Positions 23,368 through 33,579 of a stretch of DNA of 64,000 nucleotides are shown here, piece by piece. The notes under the pieces were generated by a model. The model was not told where the DNA came from. It did no database searches and worked only from the letters and a program-made list of their open reading frames with translations. This stretch comes from Fen-1254 sp963769605. GTDB lineage: Bacteria; Bacteroidota; Ignavibacteria; UBA10030. Each line of letters begins with the position of its first letter. Position 1 is the first letter of the stretch. The stretch spans positions 496,001 to 560,000 of the forward strand of contig CAVYML010000001.1 in assembly GCA_963769605.1 (NCBI GenBank), written 5' to 3'. The position numbers were made by a program, and so were the translations under genes.

Positions 23368-25262
23368 AGTCCGCTCTAAAAAGCACTATTTAAGAATTTA
23401 TTCTTTTGACCAATTTTATGATCTGAAACGTCTCCTGTTTTTACAAAATAATTCTTCAGGAAGAAAGATATTTCAAAACAGTCTCTTTACGTCATCAGTT
23501 ATCCGTCCTTTTCAAAAAATGATGCTATCGGCAGCCATCTTAGCTGACTATAGCCATACATCATCTGTTCTTGTCTCTATGAGGCCATAACTATCTGAGT
23601 TTCTTCACCCGGAGAGATGGCAAGATCGTCCATGTAACGAACAATACGCCCGAAGTTTATAACAATGCCAGTGGTAATCGCAAAGAGCATGGTCTTAAAT
23701 TGTCCACGAACTTTGAGCTTATCCTTGGGCATCTTTTTCTTAAACTCTGAGACCGTCGCCTCTACGTTGGCTCTGAGCGTCCGTCGTTCCGGTGGAATTT
23801 GCAAAATGTTGTGAGCTCGTTTTATGCGCTGATAATCTTTTTCCCAAAAATAGTAAAAACGAAATTTGTTGCTTCGATCTTTAGCGAAATTGCATCGTTC
23901 GCATAAGGGACATGCCGCGCAGAGAGAAGTATCGAACGCCGCTCTAAATTTTTTTCTGCCTTTGGTTGCAACAACCGTCTGATAAGGGCAACTCACATGG
24001 TATGAATCAACATCCGTTTTCTGTATCGTTATTTCAATTGCAGCCTCTTTGCCACGAATCGCCGTCTGGATTTGCGTGATTCCTAACTCTGAACATTTTA
24101 TATCATTGGCGTTTGATCCATATGCGCCGTCGTTATGCAACTCTGCGATTTCCGGTGTTTTTGCCTTCACTCTATCCAAACGCTCATGAAGATTTTTTGA
24201 ATCATCAACATTGTTCGTCGAAACAGAAATATCCGTAATCAAATTCAGCTGATTCTCCGGATTGCATGTTTCTACTACATTGACGACAAATCCCCGGTAG
24301 GCCGTATTGTTCTTTTTAATATACGTTGCTTCAATATCATCGGGTGATTGCAACATATTGGTTGACAATGTTTTCACATCAACCAATGTTATCTTCTCTT
24401 CGACAACGGTAAAGTGTTCAGTGTAGACACGCTCAAATATTGTAAAGATTTCAATATCGTGATAGCGCGGGAACAGTTCTGTATGGATCCGCTTATAAAT
24501 GTGACCAATGTTCTCCAACTCCGTTTGGATTGCTGTTTGATCCAATCGGTAAATGAATTGCCCTGAGGTTTTATTTACATAAGGTGCAAAAACCTCATCA
24601 AACGCTTTGCGGTCATCTTCGCTCAGCACTCGATGAACACGGATAAGCATCTCGACCAACAATTGCAGACGGGAATATCGACGAATATTGGACACCGCTT
24701 GGAATGAATCTGTTCGTTGGATGTTTGTTTTGATCTTGAGCTCTTTGAGTTGATCTTCGGTAAGATGGTCAAACAGTTTTTCAAGTAAGTTGATACCGGT
24801 CTTCACGAAGTAGTCATTTAACCGATTTTGTGTATTGAAAAACGTTGCTTGATTGAAAGGAACCTCGTGAATTGTCTGTAATCCAAGCGCGACTTTTGTG
24901 AGCAGGTTAAACTTGATATTGTCAAACAACTCATTTATTGTCCAATGGTGTTTAGCCTGAAGCAAGATTGAACTAATAATACAATTGATCGGCGCATTGG
25001 GACGACTGTATTGTTCTGAATACAAACATGCGAAATCTTCTTCTCGAATTTTGGAAAAGATCAATTTGTAAAATGATGCCTCATTGGATTCTTCGATCTC
25101 TTCTACGTATAACTTAGGAAGAATCGAGGAAAATCCGAAGATATCGGCCTGTTTGTGCTTTTCATTTTTCTTGAACATTGTTTTTTCCGATAATTGATTG
25201 TAATATTCTTTATCAATACAATTATCTTGCCAAAGTATTTTATGACCTTTTTAGAGCGGACT
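23368..25262 (-). mobile_element. IS1182-family insertion sequence
   Basis: 1,895 bp with perfect 16-base terminal inverted repeats AGTCCGCTCTAAAAAG / CTTTTTAGAGCGGACT. Both ends are flanked by the 8-base direct repeat CAGGAATG (23360-23367 and 25263-25270), a target duplication. One transposase gene. The element sits in a non-coding palindromic region between tRNA-Val and recG. Confidence 0.9.
23577..25178 (-). CDS. IS1182-family transposase
   Basis: A 533-residue protein, intact. The N-terminal part (YSEQYSRPNAPINCIISSIL, TINELFDNIKFNLLTKVALG) is the DUF772-type domain; the DDE catalytic core follows with DGAYGSNAND and the Cys cluster LCAACPLCERCNF before the C-terminal RTLRANVEATVSEFKKKM, which carries the final glutamate region. 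It cuts and joins the ends of its own element. A near-identical fragment lies at 63184-63288, so the family has been active in this genome. Confidence 0.92.
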   Translation of the reverse strand: MFKKNEKHKQADIFGFSSILPKLYVEEIEESNEASFYKLIFSKIREEDFACLYSEQYSRPNAPINCIISSILLQAKHHWTINELFDNIKFNLLTKVALGLQTIHEVPFNQATFFNTQNRLNDYFVKTGINLLEKLFDHLTEDQLKELKIKTNIQRTDSFQAVSNIRRYSRLQLLVEMLIRVHRVLSEDDRKAFDEVFAPYVNKTSGQFIYRLDQTAIQTELENIGHIYKRIHTELFPRYHDIEIFTIFERVYTEHFTVVEEKITLVDVKTLSTNMLQSPDDIEATYIKKNNTAYRGFVVNVVETCNPENQLNLITDISVSTNNVDDSKNLHERLDRVKAKTPEIAELHNDGAYGSNANDIKCSELGITQIQTAIRGKEAAIEITIQKTDVDSYHVSCPYQTVVATKGRKKFRAAFDTSLCAACPLCERCNFAKDRSNKFRFYYFWEKDYQRIKRAHNILQIPPERRTLRANVEATVSEFKKKMPKDKLKVRGQFKTMLFAITTGIVINFGRIVRYMDDLAISPGEETQIVMAS

Positions 25263-25478
25263 CAGGAATGTTTGTCCTGCCATAATTCCTTCTTTTTGGA
25301 CACCATCAGAAGGGGGATTTTTTAATCTTTCAATACCACGCTGAATTTATAAAAAAATATAAAGAGCCTTTGTGATAGTCAATGGAAAAGGGTAAGAATC
25401 GTTGAATTTGCATCTCTCTTTGCCTATCTTTTTGAATGTCCTTGCCGTATTCATGCTTGAATAACTAAAAAGAGAATC

Positions 25479-27668
25479 ATGCTCGACAGAACAGGAACCG
25501 TTCATACACCGCTGCAATATATCAAAGGAGTTGGGCCCAAGCGCGCCGCAGCTCTCGAAGAGCTTGGGATCTGCGATGTGACGGATCTGTTGCACTATTA
25601 TCCGCGCGGTTATTTAGACAGAAGCCAGATTGTGCGCATTGCAGACCTTCGAGCCCACCTTGCAAAGCACGAACCTGTGACCATCTTCGCGGAAGTTTTC
25701 CGCCAGGAGGCCAGGAGAGTGCGCAAATCGAACCGGCTTCTCTTTTTACTGAATGTAAAAGATGAAAGCGGCATTCTGACCTGCGTATGGTTCGAAGGAT
25801 ATAAATGGTATAAGGATGCATTTGAAATCGGCGAGCTGCTTGCCCTTTCCGCTGTTCCGACACTCGATAAAATGGGACGTCCGCAATTCGTGCATCCTCA
25901 ATTCGACCGCTTGAAGAGTGTGGAAGAAGATGAACCCGATTGGGGAAAATTGTTCAATACCGGCGGCATTATACCGAAATACCGTTCAGGAGCGGATCTG
26001 GAAAAAGCGGGACTCGACAGCCGCGGCTTCCGCCGCATTATTCGCAATGCACTCAAGTCGCATATCAATACGATTACAGAAACACTTCCGGAAGGAATTC
26101 GGAAGAGACAATCTCTCTCTCCTCTGAAGGATGCTGTACACGCGATTCATTTTCCTGAATCTTTTCAGGAACTGGCTCTCGCTCGAGCCCGGTTGAAATT
26201 CGAAGAATTATTTTTCCTTCAATTAATTCTGGCGCTCCGCAAAAGAGCATCGCAGCAGGAAGTCCGCGGCTTTCATTATCAAACGCCGGGCCGGCTTTCC
26301 ACTCAACTGATCGAATCGCTTCCGTTCAAGCTTACGGATGCGCAACAGCGCGTATTGAAGGAAATCGAAAAAGATTTTCAATCCGCTTCTCCTATGAATC
26401 GTCTTCTGCAGGGAGATGTGGGGAGCGGGAAAACCATTATTGCTCTGCTTGCGGCCTTGAGGGCTATTGAGAACGGCATGCAGACGGCATTTATGGCCCC
26501 GACGGAAATATTGGCGGAACAGCATTATCAAACGATTACGCAGTTCCTGAAAACAATGCCGGTGAAGGTCCGGCTGCTTATCGGCGGTCAGCGAAAAAAA
26601 TTGCGCGAAGATATAATGGAAGATATCCGTGCCGGGAACGCACAGATTGTTGTCGGCACGCATGCCCTTGTCGAAGGCAATGTTGAATTTTCCCGGCTCG
26701 GATTGGTTATCGTCGATGAACAGCATCGCTTTGGCGTTATGCAGCGTGCGGAACTTCGCGGAAAAGGAATCAATCCGGATGTGCTCATAATGACCGCTAC
26801 TCCGATACCGCGAACGCTTGCCATGACATTCTACGGAGATCTGGATGTCTCGGTTATCGATCAGCTTCCGTCCGACCGGAAACCAATCAGGACCGGATTG
26901 CGGACGGAAAAAGAAAAACCGAAGGTGTTCGATTTTATCAAACAGGAAATCCGAAAAGGACGACAGGCATACGTTGTGTTCCCGTTGATTGAAGAATCGG
27001 AAAAAATCGATTTGAAAGCCGCGATTCAGGAATACGAGTATCTGCAAAAGGAGATTTTTCCGGAATTCAAACTGGGACTGATCCACGGACGCATGAAAAC
27101 CGAGGAAAAAGATGCCACCATGGAGAAGTTCAAGAAGAACGAATATCAAATCCTCGTAGCGACAACCGTTATCGAAGTAGGCATCGATATCCCGAATGCT
27201 ACGATCATGCTCGTTGAAAATGCGGAACGTTTCGGTCTTTCGCAGCTCCATCAATTAAGAGGAAGAGTCGGACGCGGTGCGGAACAATCGTATTGCATAC
27301 TTATCGCGAATTATGGATGGTACGAAAGACCCCGCAGGGGTCACACAAACGAAGATCCAATGGAGGAAAAAGCTCTGGCCGGAAGACGGCTCGAGACCAT
27401 GGTTGCGACCGCAGACGGATTTAGAATTGCGGAGGTCGATTTGCAGCTGCGGGGACCCGGAGAGTTTTTCGGAACCCGGCAAAGCGGCATTCCCGAACTC
27501 AAGATTGCCGATCTGGCAGCAGATGCAGAAATTGTCTCCTTGGCGCGCAAGGAAGCTTTTGCAATGATTCAGGACGATCCGCAGTTGAGACATCCGGATC
27601 ATGCCTGCGTGCGGAATCAGTTTGAAATGAAATTTAAATCGGTGCTGGAATTAGGAAAAATAGGATAA
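25479..27668 (+). CDS. recG: ATP-dependent DNA helicase RecG
   Basis: A 729-residue protein. The N-terminal wedge region begins PLQYIKGVGPKRAAALEELG; Walker A is GDVGSGKT near residue 312; the Walker B box is DEQH at about 413; TATPIPRTLAMTFYGDLDVS and the C-terminal QLRGRVGRG complete the helicase motifs. RecG unwinds branched DNA, regressing stalled forks and processing Holliday junctions. The start follows a weak AGAGAA site. The Nudix gene follows 20 bases later. Confidence 0.97.
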   Translation: MLDRTGTVHTPLQYIKGVGPKRAAALEELGICDVTDLLHYYPRGYLDRSQIVRIADLRAHLAKHEPVTIFAEVFRQEARRVRKSNRLLFLLNVKDESGILTCVWFEGYKWYKDAFEIGELLALSAVPTLDKMGRPQFVHPQFDRLKSVEEDEPDWGKLFNTGGIIPKYRSGADLEKAGLDSRGFRRIIRNALKSHINTITETLPEGIRKRQSLSPLKDAVHAIHFPESFQELALARARLKFEELFFLQLILALRKRASQQEVRGFHYQTPGRLSTQLIESLPFKLTDAQQRVLKEIEKDFQSASPMNRLLQGDVGSGKTIIALLAALRAIENGMQTAFMAPTEILAEQHYQTITQFLKTMPVKVRLLIGGQRKKLREDIMEDIRAGNAQIVVGTHALVEGNVEFSRLGLVIVDEQHRFGVMQRAELRGKGINPDVLIMTATPIPRTLAMTFYGDLDVSVIDQLPSDRKPIRTGLRTEKEKPKVFDFIKQEIRKGRQAYVVFPLIEESEKIDLKAAIQEYEYLQKEIFPEFKLGLIHGRMKTEEKDATMEKFKKNEYQILVATTVIEVGIDIPNATIMLVENAERFGLSQLHQLRGRVGRGAEQSYCILIANYGWYERPRRGHTNEDPMEEKALAGRRLETMVATADGFRIAEVDLQLRGPGEFFGTRQSGIPELKIADLAADAEIVSLARKEAFAMIQDDPQLRHPDHACVRNQFEMKFKSVLELGKIG

Positions 27669-27688
27669 AAAAAAAGAAGGATAGAATA

Positions 27689-28306
27689 ATGCCGGATAAT
27701 GAAATACATTTAGAAGAACACGTTCTGGTCGTTCCGAGAACGCTGCTGGAAAAAGCAGGAATCTTTCAGGGACTGCAATACAAGATGGAAGGATATTCGG
27801 ATATTCTGACTGATCCGAAATATCATTCCTTCCGGCGCCGGAAGGAAGTGGAAACGGATCCGGCATGGAAACAGATGATTCCGTACGCAATTCTCAAATG
27901 CAAAGACGAAGTGTTTATCTATCGGCGCGGGAAATTCCAGGGAGAAAAACGACTCTACGGCAATTACTCGCTCGGTGTGGGAGGACATATATCGATATCC
28001 GATGCGAATCTTCTCGGCATCACGTATGAAGAAGGCCTGCTCCGTGAAGTGAACGAAGAGGTAGCAATTGGATCGGCGTATACGAAGAGAATGGCCGCAT
28101 TGCTCAACGACGATTCAAATGAGGTCGGCAAAGTGCATCTTGGCGTTGTGCATGTATTCGATCTGGAGCGTCCGGCTGTAACTTCGAATGAGCCGTCGCT
28201 TGTGGAAACGTGTTTTATGAAGCCTGCAGAATTGCGCGCCAAAATCGATCAATTTGAGAACTGGTCGAAAATATGCATTGAACATATCGAGAAACTAATC
28301 TCTTAA
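27689..28306 (+). CDS. Nudix-like hydrolase
   Basis: A 205-residue protein with an AAGAAGGA site. LYGNYSLGVGGHISISDAN and YEEGLLREVNEEVAIG form a Nudix box with an enlarged first spacer (G...E...REVNEEV), so the REUXEE core is intact. An N-terminal extension of about 60 residues (EHVLVVPRTLLEKAGIF) is found in a subgroup of phosphoesterase-type Nudix proteins. The nucleotide substrate is unknown. It is probably co-transcribed with recG. Confidence 0.82.
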   Translation: MPDNEIHLEEHVLVVPRTLLEKAGIFQGLQYKMEGYSDILTDPKYHSFRRRKEVETDPAWKQMIPYAILKCKDEVFIYRRGKFQGEKRLYGNYSLGVGGHISISDANLLGITYEEGLLREVNEEVAIGSAYTKRMAALLNDDSNEVGKVHLGVVHVFDLERPAVTSNEPSLVETCFMKPAELRAKIDQFENWSKICIEHIEKLIS

Positions 28307-28575
28307 TTCATAAATTCCATATCCGCGCATCTGCGCATTGAATGTGCTGCCGTGCTGACGTGCTACGGTGTTGCGGTACTGCCGTGTTGAAGTTCAATCT
28401 TGTTTAGTTATTTGGTCACTTCGTCGTTTAGTTAGTTCTCTAATATTTTAATTTTCCAATTGACAATTATCAGTTTACAGTTCACAGTTCACAGTTTGCA
28501 GTTCGCAGTTTACCATTCACCATTTACTGTTTACCATCTCTTCCGTATATTGAAGTATAAATAAGGAGAAAATGA
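28307..28575. repeat. Non-coding spacer with short tandem repeats
   Basis: CAGTTTACAGTTCACAGTT and variants (CAGTTTGCAGTTCGCAGTTT, CCATTCACCATTTACTG) repeat with a 7-10 base period over 28465-28537, preceded by GTGCTGCCGTGCTGACGTGC. No gene. An AAGGAG site at its end serves the next gene. Confidence 0.65.
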
Positions 28576-29610
28576 TTGAGCGAGAATAAAAGCGATTGGG
28601 TACCGACAAATCCAAAGTATGACCCGGAAAAGCCTATGCAGGTGGGCGGGCAGGCGGTTATCGAAGGTGTTATGATGCGTTCGGCAAACGGGATTGCGAC
28701 CGCAGTTCGGAGAGCCAACGGTGATATTGTTGTGCAAAAAAAAGAGCATATTGCGATTACGGAACGTTCATCCGTGCTGGCGCTGCCGATTATCCGCGGC
28801 GCTGTCGGCCTGATTGACATGATGTATCTCGGTATTAAGACTTTAAACTGGTCTGCCGAAATAGCTATGATGGACGAAGAAATCAAGACAAAGGGCTCAG
28901 TGTCCGTTAAAAAAGGGAAAAAGGGAGAAGGCGCTATTTTAACCGCCCTAACATTAGCTGTAGCGCTCATTTTGGGTGTCGGCTTGTTCTTTGCGCTTCC
29001 ATTATTTGTCGCTTCAAAACTTTTCGCCGTAGAACAGACTGCAGTGGCATTCAATCTTGTCGCAGGCGGCATCCGGATGTGCCTTTTGTTGGGATATATG
29101 CTCGCAATATCTATGCTGGAGGACGTCAAGCGGCTGTTTCGCTATCATGGAGCCGAGCATAAATCTGTCTTTGCTTTTGAATTGAAATCAGAACTGATTC
29201 CCGTTAAGGTGAAAGAATTCAGCCGCTTTCATCCTCGCTGCGGAACGAGTTTCCTCCTGATTGTCGTATTTGTCGCCATTTTATCTTTCTCTCTTATCGA
29301 TGCTTTTTGGCTGACGTTTATCGGGCACATCACACTTGCCACGCGTCTCTTTGTCCATCTGCCGTTTGTTCCTGTTGTCGGAGGTCTGGCATACGAAATG
29401 ATCCGGTTCTCCGCAAAACACAGCAGCTCGCGATGGGGAAAAATAATTATAGCTCCGGGATTATGGCTTCAAAAAATAACGACAAAAGAACCCGATGAGG
29501 CGCAAATTGAAGTCGCTCTTGTAGCTCTTCGCTGCGCTTTGGGAGAACTGGATGCTTCTGCATTTCCTTTAAAAGAAACTGAACCTGCCGGGACACAAGT
29601 GACCGCTTGA
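28576..29610 (+). CDS. DUF1385 membrane protein (YqhQ-like)
   Basis: A 344-residue protein starting at TTG, chosen because AAGGAG lies 7 bases before it and the overlapping ATG opens only a five-codon frame. VGGQAVIEGVMMRSANGIAT is the family signature, followed by four or five membrane spans and YHGAEHKSVFAFE and RFHPRCGTSFLLIVVF, the other conserved blocks. In many genomes this gene is next to prfA or rpmE, as here with prfA 4 bases downstream. The molecular role is unknown. Confidence 0.92.
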   Translation: MSENKSDWVPTNPKYDPEKPMQVGGQAVIEGVMMRSANGIATAVRRANGDIVVQKKEHIAITERSSVLALPIIRGAVGLIDMMYLGIKTLNWSAEIAMMDEEIKTKGSVSVKKGKKGEGAILTALTLAVALILGVGLFFALPLFVASKLFAVEQTAVAFNLVAGGIRMCLLLGYMLAISMLEDVKRLFRYHGAEHKSVFAFELKSELIPVKVKEFSRFHPRCGTSFLLIVVFVAILSFSLIDAFWLTFIGHITLATRLFVHLPFVPVVGGLAYEMIRFSAKHSSSRWGKIIIAPGLWLQKITTKEPDEAQIEVALVALRCALGELDASAFPLKETEPAGTQVTA

Positions 29611-29614
29611 ATAT

Positions 29615-30685
29615 ATGATCAATAAATTAGCAAAAATATTCCAACGCCATGAAGAAGTGAACCGGCTTATGAGCGATCCGGCAATTGCATCGGATCAGCA
29701 GAAGAGCAAAGAGCTGGGTAAGGAACTGCGCGCACTCGAGCAGATTGTAAAGACGGGACGTTTGTATACAAAAGTTTTCAACGATCTGAACGGGAGCAAA
29801 GAATTGCTCGATACGACAAACGATCCGGAGATGAAAGCGCTCGCGCTGGAAGAATATGAATCTTTGAAGAAGGAAGCTGTACGTCTGGAAGATGAATTGA
29901 AATTTCTTTTGGTTCCGGCGGATCCGAATGATACGAAAAATTTTATCATGGAAATCCGGGCAGGCACGGGAGGAGAGGAAGCCGCGCTTTTTGCTTCCGA
30001 CCTGTATCGAATGTATACGCGGTATGCCGAACGGAAAGGCTGGAAAGCCGAACTCATGGACTGGAACGAAACCGGCAAAGGAGGATTTAAGGAAGTGGTC
30101 TTTGCAGTCTCCGGCGAGGGAGCGTACGGCGTTATGAAATATGAAAGCGGCGTGCATCGGGTCCAGCGCGTACCGGAGACGGAAGCTCAGGGCCGGGTTC
30201 ACACTTCGGCGGCCTCAGTCGTTGTTCTGCCGGAAGTGGAAGAAGTTGAGGTAGAAATAAATCCCGCCGATTTACAGTTCGATACATACCGTTCCGGAGG
30301 CAAAGGGGGACAGAACGTCAACAAGGTTGAAACTGCCGTGCGTATTACTCACAAACCGAGCGGAATAATCGTTGCATGCCAGCAGGAGCGTTCCCAGTTT
30401 CAGAATAAGGAACGTGCCATGAAAATGCTGCGTGCGAAATTGTTCGAGGTCAAGCTGGAAAAACAAAATAGTGAAGTAGCCGCACAGCGAAAGTCCATGG
30501 TAAAATCAGGAGATCGCAGCGATAAAATCCGTACTTATAATTTTCCGCAGAACCGCCTGACCGATCATCGAATCGGATTTACGCTTTACAGTTTAGATCG
30601 AGTGATCGATGGTGATCTGGATGCATTGATTGAACAATTGCGAATAGCGGAGAGAGCGGAAAAACTTCAGAATACTTCAGTCTAA
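29615..30685 (+). CDS. prfA: Peptide chain release factor 1
   Basis: A 356-residue class I release factor. The GGQ motif is at residues 231-233 in RSGGKGGQNVNKVETAVRIT, and ESGVHRVQRVPETEAQGRVH plus the RF1-type HTSAASVVVLPE identify RF1 rather than RF2 (no programmed frameshift). It ends translation at UAA and UAG. The methyltransferase prmC, often adjacent, is not found here. Confidence 0.97.
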   Translation: MINKLAKIFQRHEEVNRLMSDPAIASDQQKSKELGKELRALEQIVKTGRLYTKVFNDLNGSKELLDTTNDPEMKALALEEYESLKKEAVRLEDELKFLLVPADPNDTKNFIMEIRAGTGGEEAALFASDLYRMYTRYAERKGWKAELMDWNETGKGGFKEVVFAVSGEGAYGVMKYESGVHRVQRVPETEAQGRVHTSAASVVVLPEVEEVEVEINPADLQFDTYRSGGKGGQNVNKVETAVRITHKPSGIIVACQQERSQFQNKERAMKMLRAKLFEVKLEKQNSEVAAQRKSMVKSGDRSDKIRTYNFPQNRLTDHRIGFTLYSLDRVIDGDLDALIEQLRIAERAEKLQNTSV

Positions 30686-30751
30686 TATGCCTTCCGATAT
30701 CTGCATGGGAGTCGATCTGGAAGAATATAGATCGTCGCAGCCATGACGGTT

Positions 30752-31216
30752 TCATAAATTCGCTTTTCTCTTTTCCTTAAAAAAACTTTTCAGAAGCGCT
30801 TCGCATTGCACATCCAGAACTCCGCTGACGACATGTGGATGATGATTCAAGCGCTTGTCTGCAGTCAGATTAAACAGTGTTCCGCATGCGCCTGCTTTCG
30901 GATCGAATGTGCCGAAAACCAGCGTCGGAATGCGCGCCAGGACAATAGCTCCCGCACACATCGGACACGGTTCGAGTGTTACGTATAAAGTACATCCTTC
31001 CAATCGGCGTGACTGCAGATGCGAAGCTGCAGCGGTAATTGCGATCATTTCTGCGTGCGCGGTCGGGTCCTGCAGTTTTTCAATTTGATTAAATCCTTTG
31101 GCGATAATCTTATTCTGATGGATGATCAAAGCCCCCACCGGAACTTCGTTTAAAGCATAAGCGCGTTCCGCCTCTTTGAGAGCAAGCTGCATCCAATTTT
31201 CATGTTGTGTAGGCAT
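30752..31216 (-). CDS. tadA: tRNA-specific adenosine deaminase
   Basis: A 154-residue zinc deaminase. TAHAEMIAI gives His54 (zinc) and Glu56 (proton shuttle), and PCPMCAGAIVLARI gives Cys84 and Cys87. The first residues LALKEAERAYALNEVPVGAL are typical of TadA. It converts A34 to inosine in tRNA-Arg(ACG), a substrate tRNA that is encoded in this window at 33580-33653. It converges with prfA. Confidence 0.95.
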   Translation of the reverse strand: MPTQHENWMQLALKEAERAYALNEVPVGALIIHQNKIIAKGFNQIEKLQDPTAHAEMIAITAAASHLQSRRLEGCTLYVTLEPCPMCAGAIVLARIPTLVFGTFDPKAGACGTLFNLTADKRLNHHPHVVSGVLDVQCEALLKSFFKEKRKANL

Positions 31217-31299
31217 TTTTGAAGAATGTAGAATAAAGAATACAGGAAACAGAATATTTTAAGAAAAGAAATGAATTATCTGTGCTGAATTCAGACTTC

Positions 31300-31350
31300 A
31301 GCCTTCTTACTTCATACTTCTTACTTCATACTTCTTACTTCATACTTCTT
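31300..31350. repeat. 14-bp tandem repeat
   Basis: TTACTTCATACTTC is repeated about three times in a row. A similar CTTCT-rich run lies at 33510-33574. Both sit next to the 3' ends of tRNA-Arg genes. Confidence 0.75.
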
Positions 31351-31359
31351 TTTTTCTAG

Positions 31360-31433
31360 TGCACCCAGAGGGAGTCGAACCCCCAACCCTCAGATCCGAA
31401 GTCTGATGCTCTATCCAATTGAGCTATGGGTGC
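31360..31433 (-). tRNA. tRNA-Arg (anticodon TCG)
   Basis: On the minus strand: acceptor GCACCCA/TGGGTGC, anticodon stem TCAGA/TCTGA around CTTCGGA (TCG), T arm GGGGGTTCGACTCCC. Discriminator A. The upstream spacer GCAAATTTCAAAATGCAAATTG is shared in part with the other tRNA-Arg copies. Confidence 0.94.
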
Positions 31434-31676
31434 GTAAAATTGCAAATTTCAAAATGCAAATTGCAGATTTAAGAATGCAAACTGCAGATTTAAGAATGAA
31501 GAATAGCCAGAGATTTTCTTCTGTCTTCTGCCTCCTATATTCTATTTTCTGAACCTAAACTACCGAAATATCGGAGAAAGTGCAACGGCATTTTAGTTGA
31601 GCGAATCGGAGGAGCCAAACGATATGCGTAAAGCGCAGATTACAAGTGAAAGCAATAAATGCGTATATTTATTTCG

Positions 31677-33497
31677 ATGAAGAATAAAACAGCCATAGAA
31701 CTTCTTGCTCCGGCAAAAAACCTCGAGTGCGGGATGGCGGCAATTGGATCCGGAGCAGATGCAGTCTATGTCGGCGCACCAAAGTTTAGTGCGCGATCTG
31801 CTGCGGGGAATTCGCTTGCAGACATCGAAAAACTAATTTCGTATGCCCATTTATATCGGGCTAAAGTCTATGTCGCATTAAATACAATACTGTTTGATAA
31901 CGAACTGGAATCTGCCGGTAAGATCATCAGCTCCGTTTATGATAGCGGTGCCGACGGACTGATCATACAAGACATGGGACTGCTGGAAATGGACATTCCG
32001 CCGATCCCGCTTATTGCCAGCACACAAACTCATAATTATGAAATTGATAAAATTCAATTTTTGGAGCGTGTTGGCTTTCAGCGGGTTATACTGGCGCGGG
32101 AACTTTCGCTCAAACAAATCGAAGAAATCAGATCGAAAACCGATATAGAACTTGAGTTTTTTGTTCACGGTGCTCTCTGCGTATGCTACAGCGGGCAGTG
32201 TTATTTGAGTGAGGCCACTCAAGGACGTAGCGCCAATAGGGGTGAATGTGCACAGCCGTGCAGGCTACCGTATACATTGACAGATGCCGGCGGATCTATC
32301 ATCGCGGATGACAAGTATCTCCTTTCTTTAAAAGACTTAAACCTGTCTCGTGAAATTCCTGCGCTTTTAAAAGCAGGCATCAAAGCTTTTAAAATTGAGG
32401 GTCGTCTAAAGGATGTCGACTATGTAAAGAATGTCACGGCGTTCTATAGAAAGAGGCTCGATGTGGCTCTTACAAACGGCATGAATCGTGCGTCGTCGGG
32501 GACGGTAACAACGGATTTTGTGCCTGATCCCGCAAAAACATTCAACAGAGGATTCACGAATTATTTTATTCACAAGCGGAGCAAAGGAAATCTTTCCCGT
32601 TCGCCGAAATCGATCGGTGTCCTGATAGGAAAGGTTCTGCATATTGAAAAGAATTGCTTTCAAATAGAAAGCACGGCACTGCTTTCCAATGGTGACGGTA
32701 TATGCTTTTTTGACGAACTTGACCGGCTGCACGGCACAAATATAAATACAGTCGACCACGGAAATATTTATCCAGCAAACATGGGAGGGATTACGGCCGA
32801 GATGGAAATCTATCGGAATTATGATCACCAGTTTATTAAAACATTGAATCATAGCAGGGCAAAACGTAGAATTTCAGCATCGATAGAATTCTTTGAAACG
32901 GAAAATGGCTATAGTCTGAAAGCAAAGGATGAAGATGGGATTGAAGCTGAATATGTTCGTCCCTGCAAAAAAATAAAAGCGGAAAAGCCAGATCAAGCGG
33001 AGGCGGCAGTCAAAAAGCAGCTTTCAAAGTCTGGAGAATCGATATTTGACATATCGGATGTTCGGATACATTGGAAAGAACCGGCGTTTCTGCCGATCGC
33101 AGTACTCAATGAGATGCGCCGCGAACTTATAAAGCAATTAGAATCGAAGCGTATGAAAATGTATGCTCGCAAAATAAATACGATAATTCCGAATGAAATT
33201 CCGTTTCCACAAAAGAATCTGGATTATCGGGCAAATATTGTGAATGAAAAAGCGAAGAAATTTTATAGGCGTCACGGCGTGGAATGGGTTGAGCCGGGTT
33301 TTGAGGTGCGGGAAAACAAAGAGGGGACACTCATGACAATGAAGCATTGTCTGCGTTTTCAGTTCGGCTTATGCGAGGGAAGGGGAAAAGCGCCGGAGCC
33401 GCTCTTTTTAAGCGACATTAAAAATCGCTACAAATTGGAATTCGATTGTAACCGATGTGAAATGCGAGTTGTGCTGGAATCGTCGAAAAAAGGCTAA
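31677..33497 (+). CDS. U32 family peptidase / TrhP-RlhA-like RNA-modification protein
   Basis: A 606-residue protein. IELLAPAKNLECGMAAIGSG starts the TIM-barrel part; EFFVHGALCVCYSGQCYLSE and GRSANRGECAQPCRLPYTL are the U32 signature, with further cysteines near the end (CNRCEM). Members collect prephenate-dependent or iron-sulfur-assisted hydroxylation activities on RNA, and were formerly called collagenases. The start chosen gives the family-like N-terminus; an ATG six codons earlier is possible. It is isolated between two tRNA-Arg genes. Confidence 0.9.
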   Translation: MKNKTAIELLAPAKNLECGMAAIGSGADAVYVGAPKFSARSAAGNSLADIEKLISYAHLYRAKVYVALNTILFDNELESAGKIISSVYDSGADGLIIQDMGLLEMDIPPIPLIASTQTHNYEIDKIQFLERVGFQRVILARELSLKQIEEIRSKTDIELEFFVHGALCVCYSGQCYLSEATQGRSANRGECAQPCRLPYTLTDAGGSIIADDKYLLSLKDLNLSREIPALLKAGIKAFKIEGRLKDVDYVKNVTAFYRKRLDVALTNGMNRASSGTVTTDFVPDPAKTFNRGFTNYFIHKRSKGNLSRSPKSIGVLIGKVLHIEKNCFQIESTALLSNGDGICFFDELDRLHGTNINTVDHGNIYPANMGGITAEMEIYRNYDHQFIKTLNHSRAKRRISASIEFFETENGYSLKAKDEDGIEAEYVRPCKKIKAEKPDQAEAAVKKQLSKSGESIFDISDVRIHWKEPAFLPIAVLNEMRRELIKQLESKRMKMYARKINTIIPNEIPFPQKNLDYRANIVNEKAKKFYRRHGVEWVEPGFEVRENKEGTLMTMKHCLRFQFGLCEGRGKAPEPLFLSDIKNRYKLEFDCNRCEMRVVLESSKKG

Positions 33498-33579
33498 AAA
33501 AACGATGTCCCCTTCTGACTTCTGGCTTCTGTCTTCTTACTTCTGCTTTCTTACTTCTGAATTCTGGATTCTGCTCTTG

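Noticed and set aside
26223..27254. A 343-codon minus-strand frame inside recG
   Set aside because: Antisense shadow of well-conserved helicase motifs; no ribosome site.
28440..28545. Short regular repeats that might suggest a CRISPR array
   Set aside because: Units are 7-10 bases with no unique spacers and no cas genes nearby; also true of 31300-31350.
30688..30747. A 19-codon frame after prfA
   Set aside because: Too short, no homology visible, and no ribosome site.
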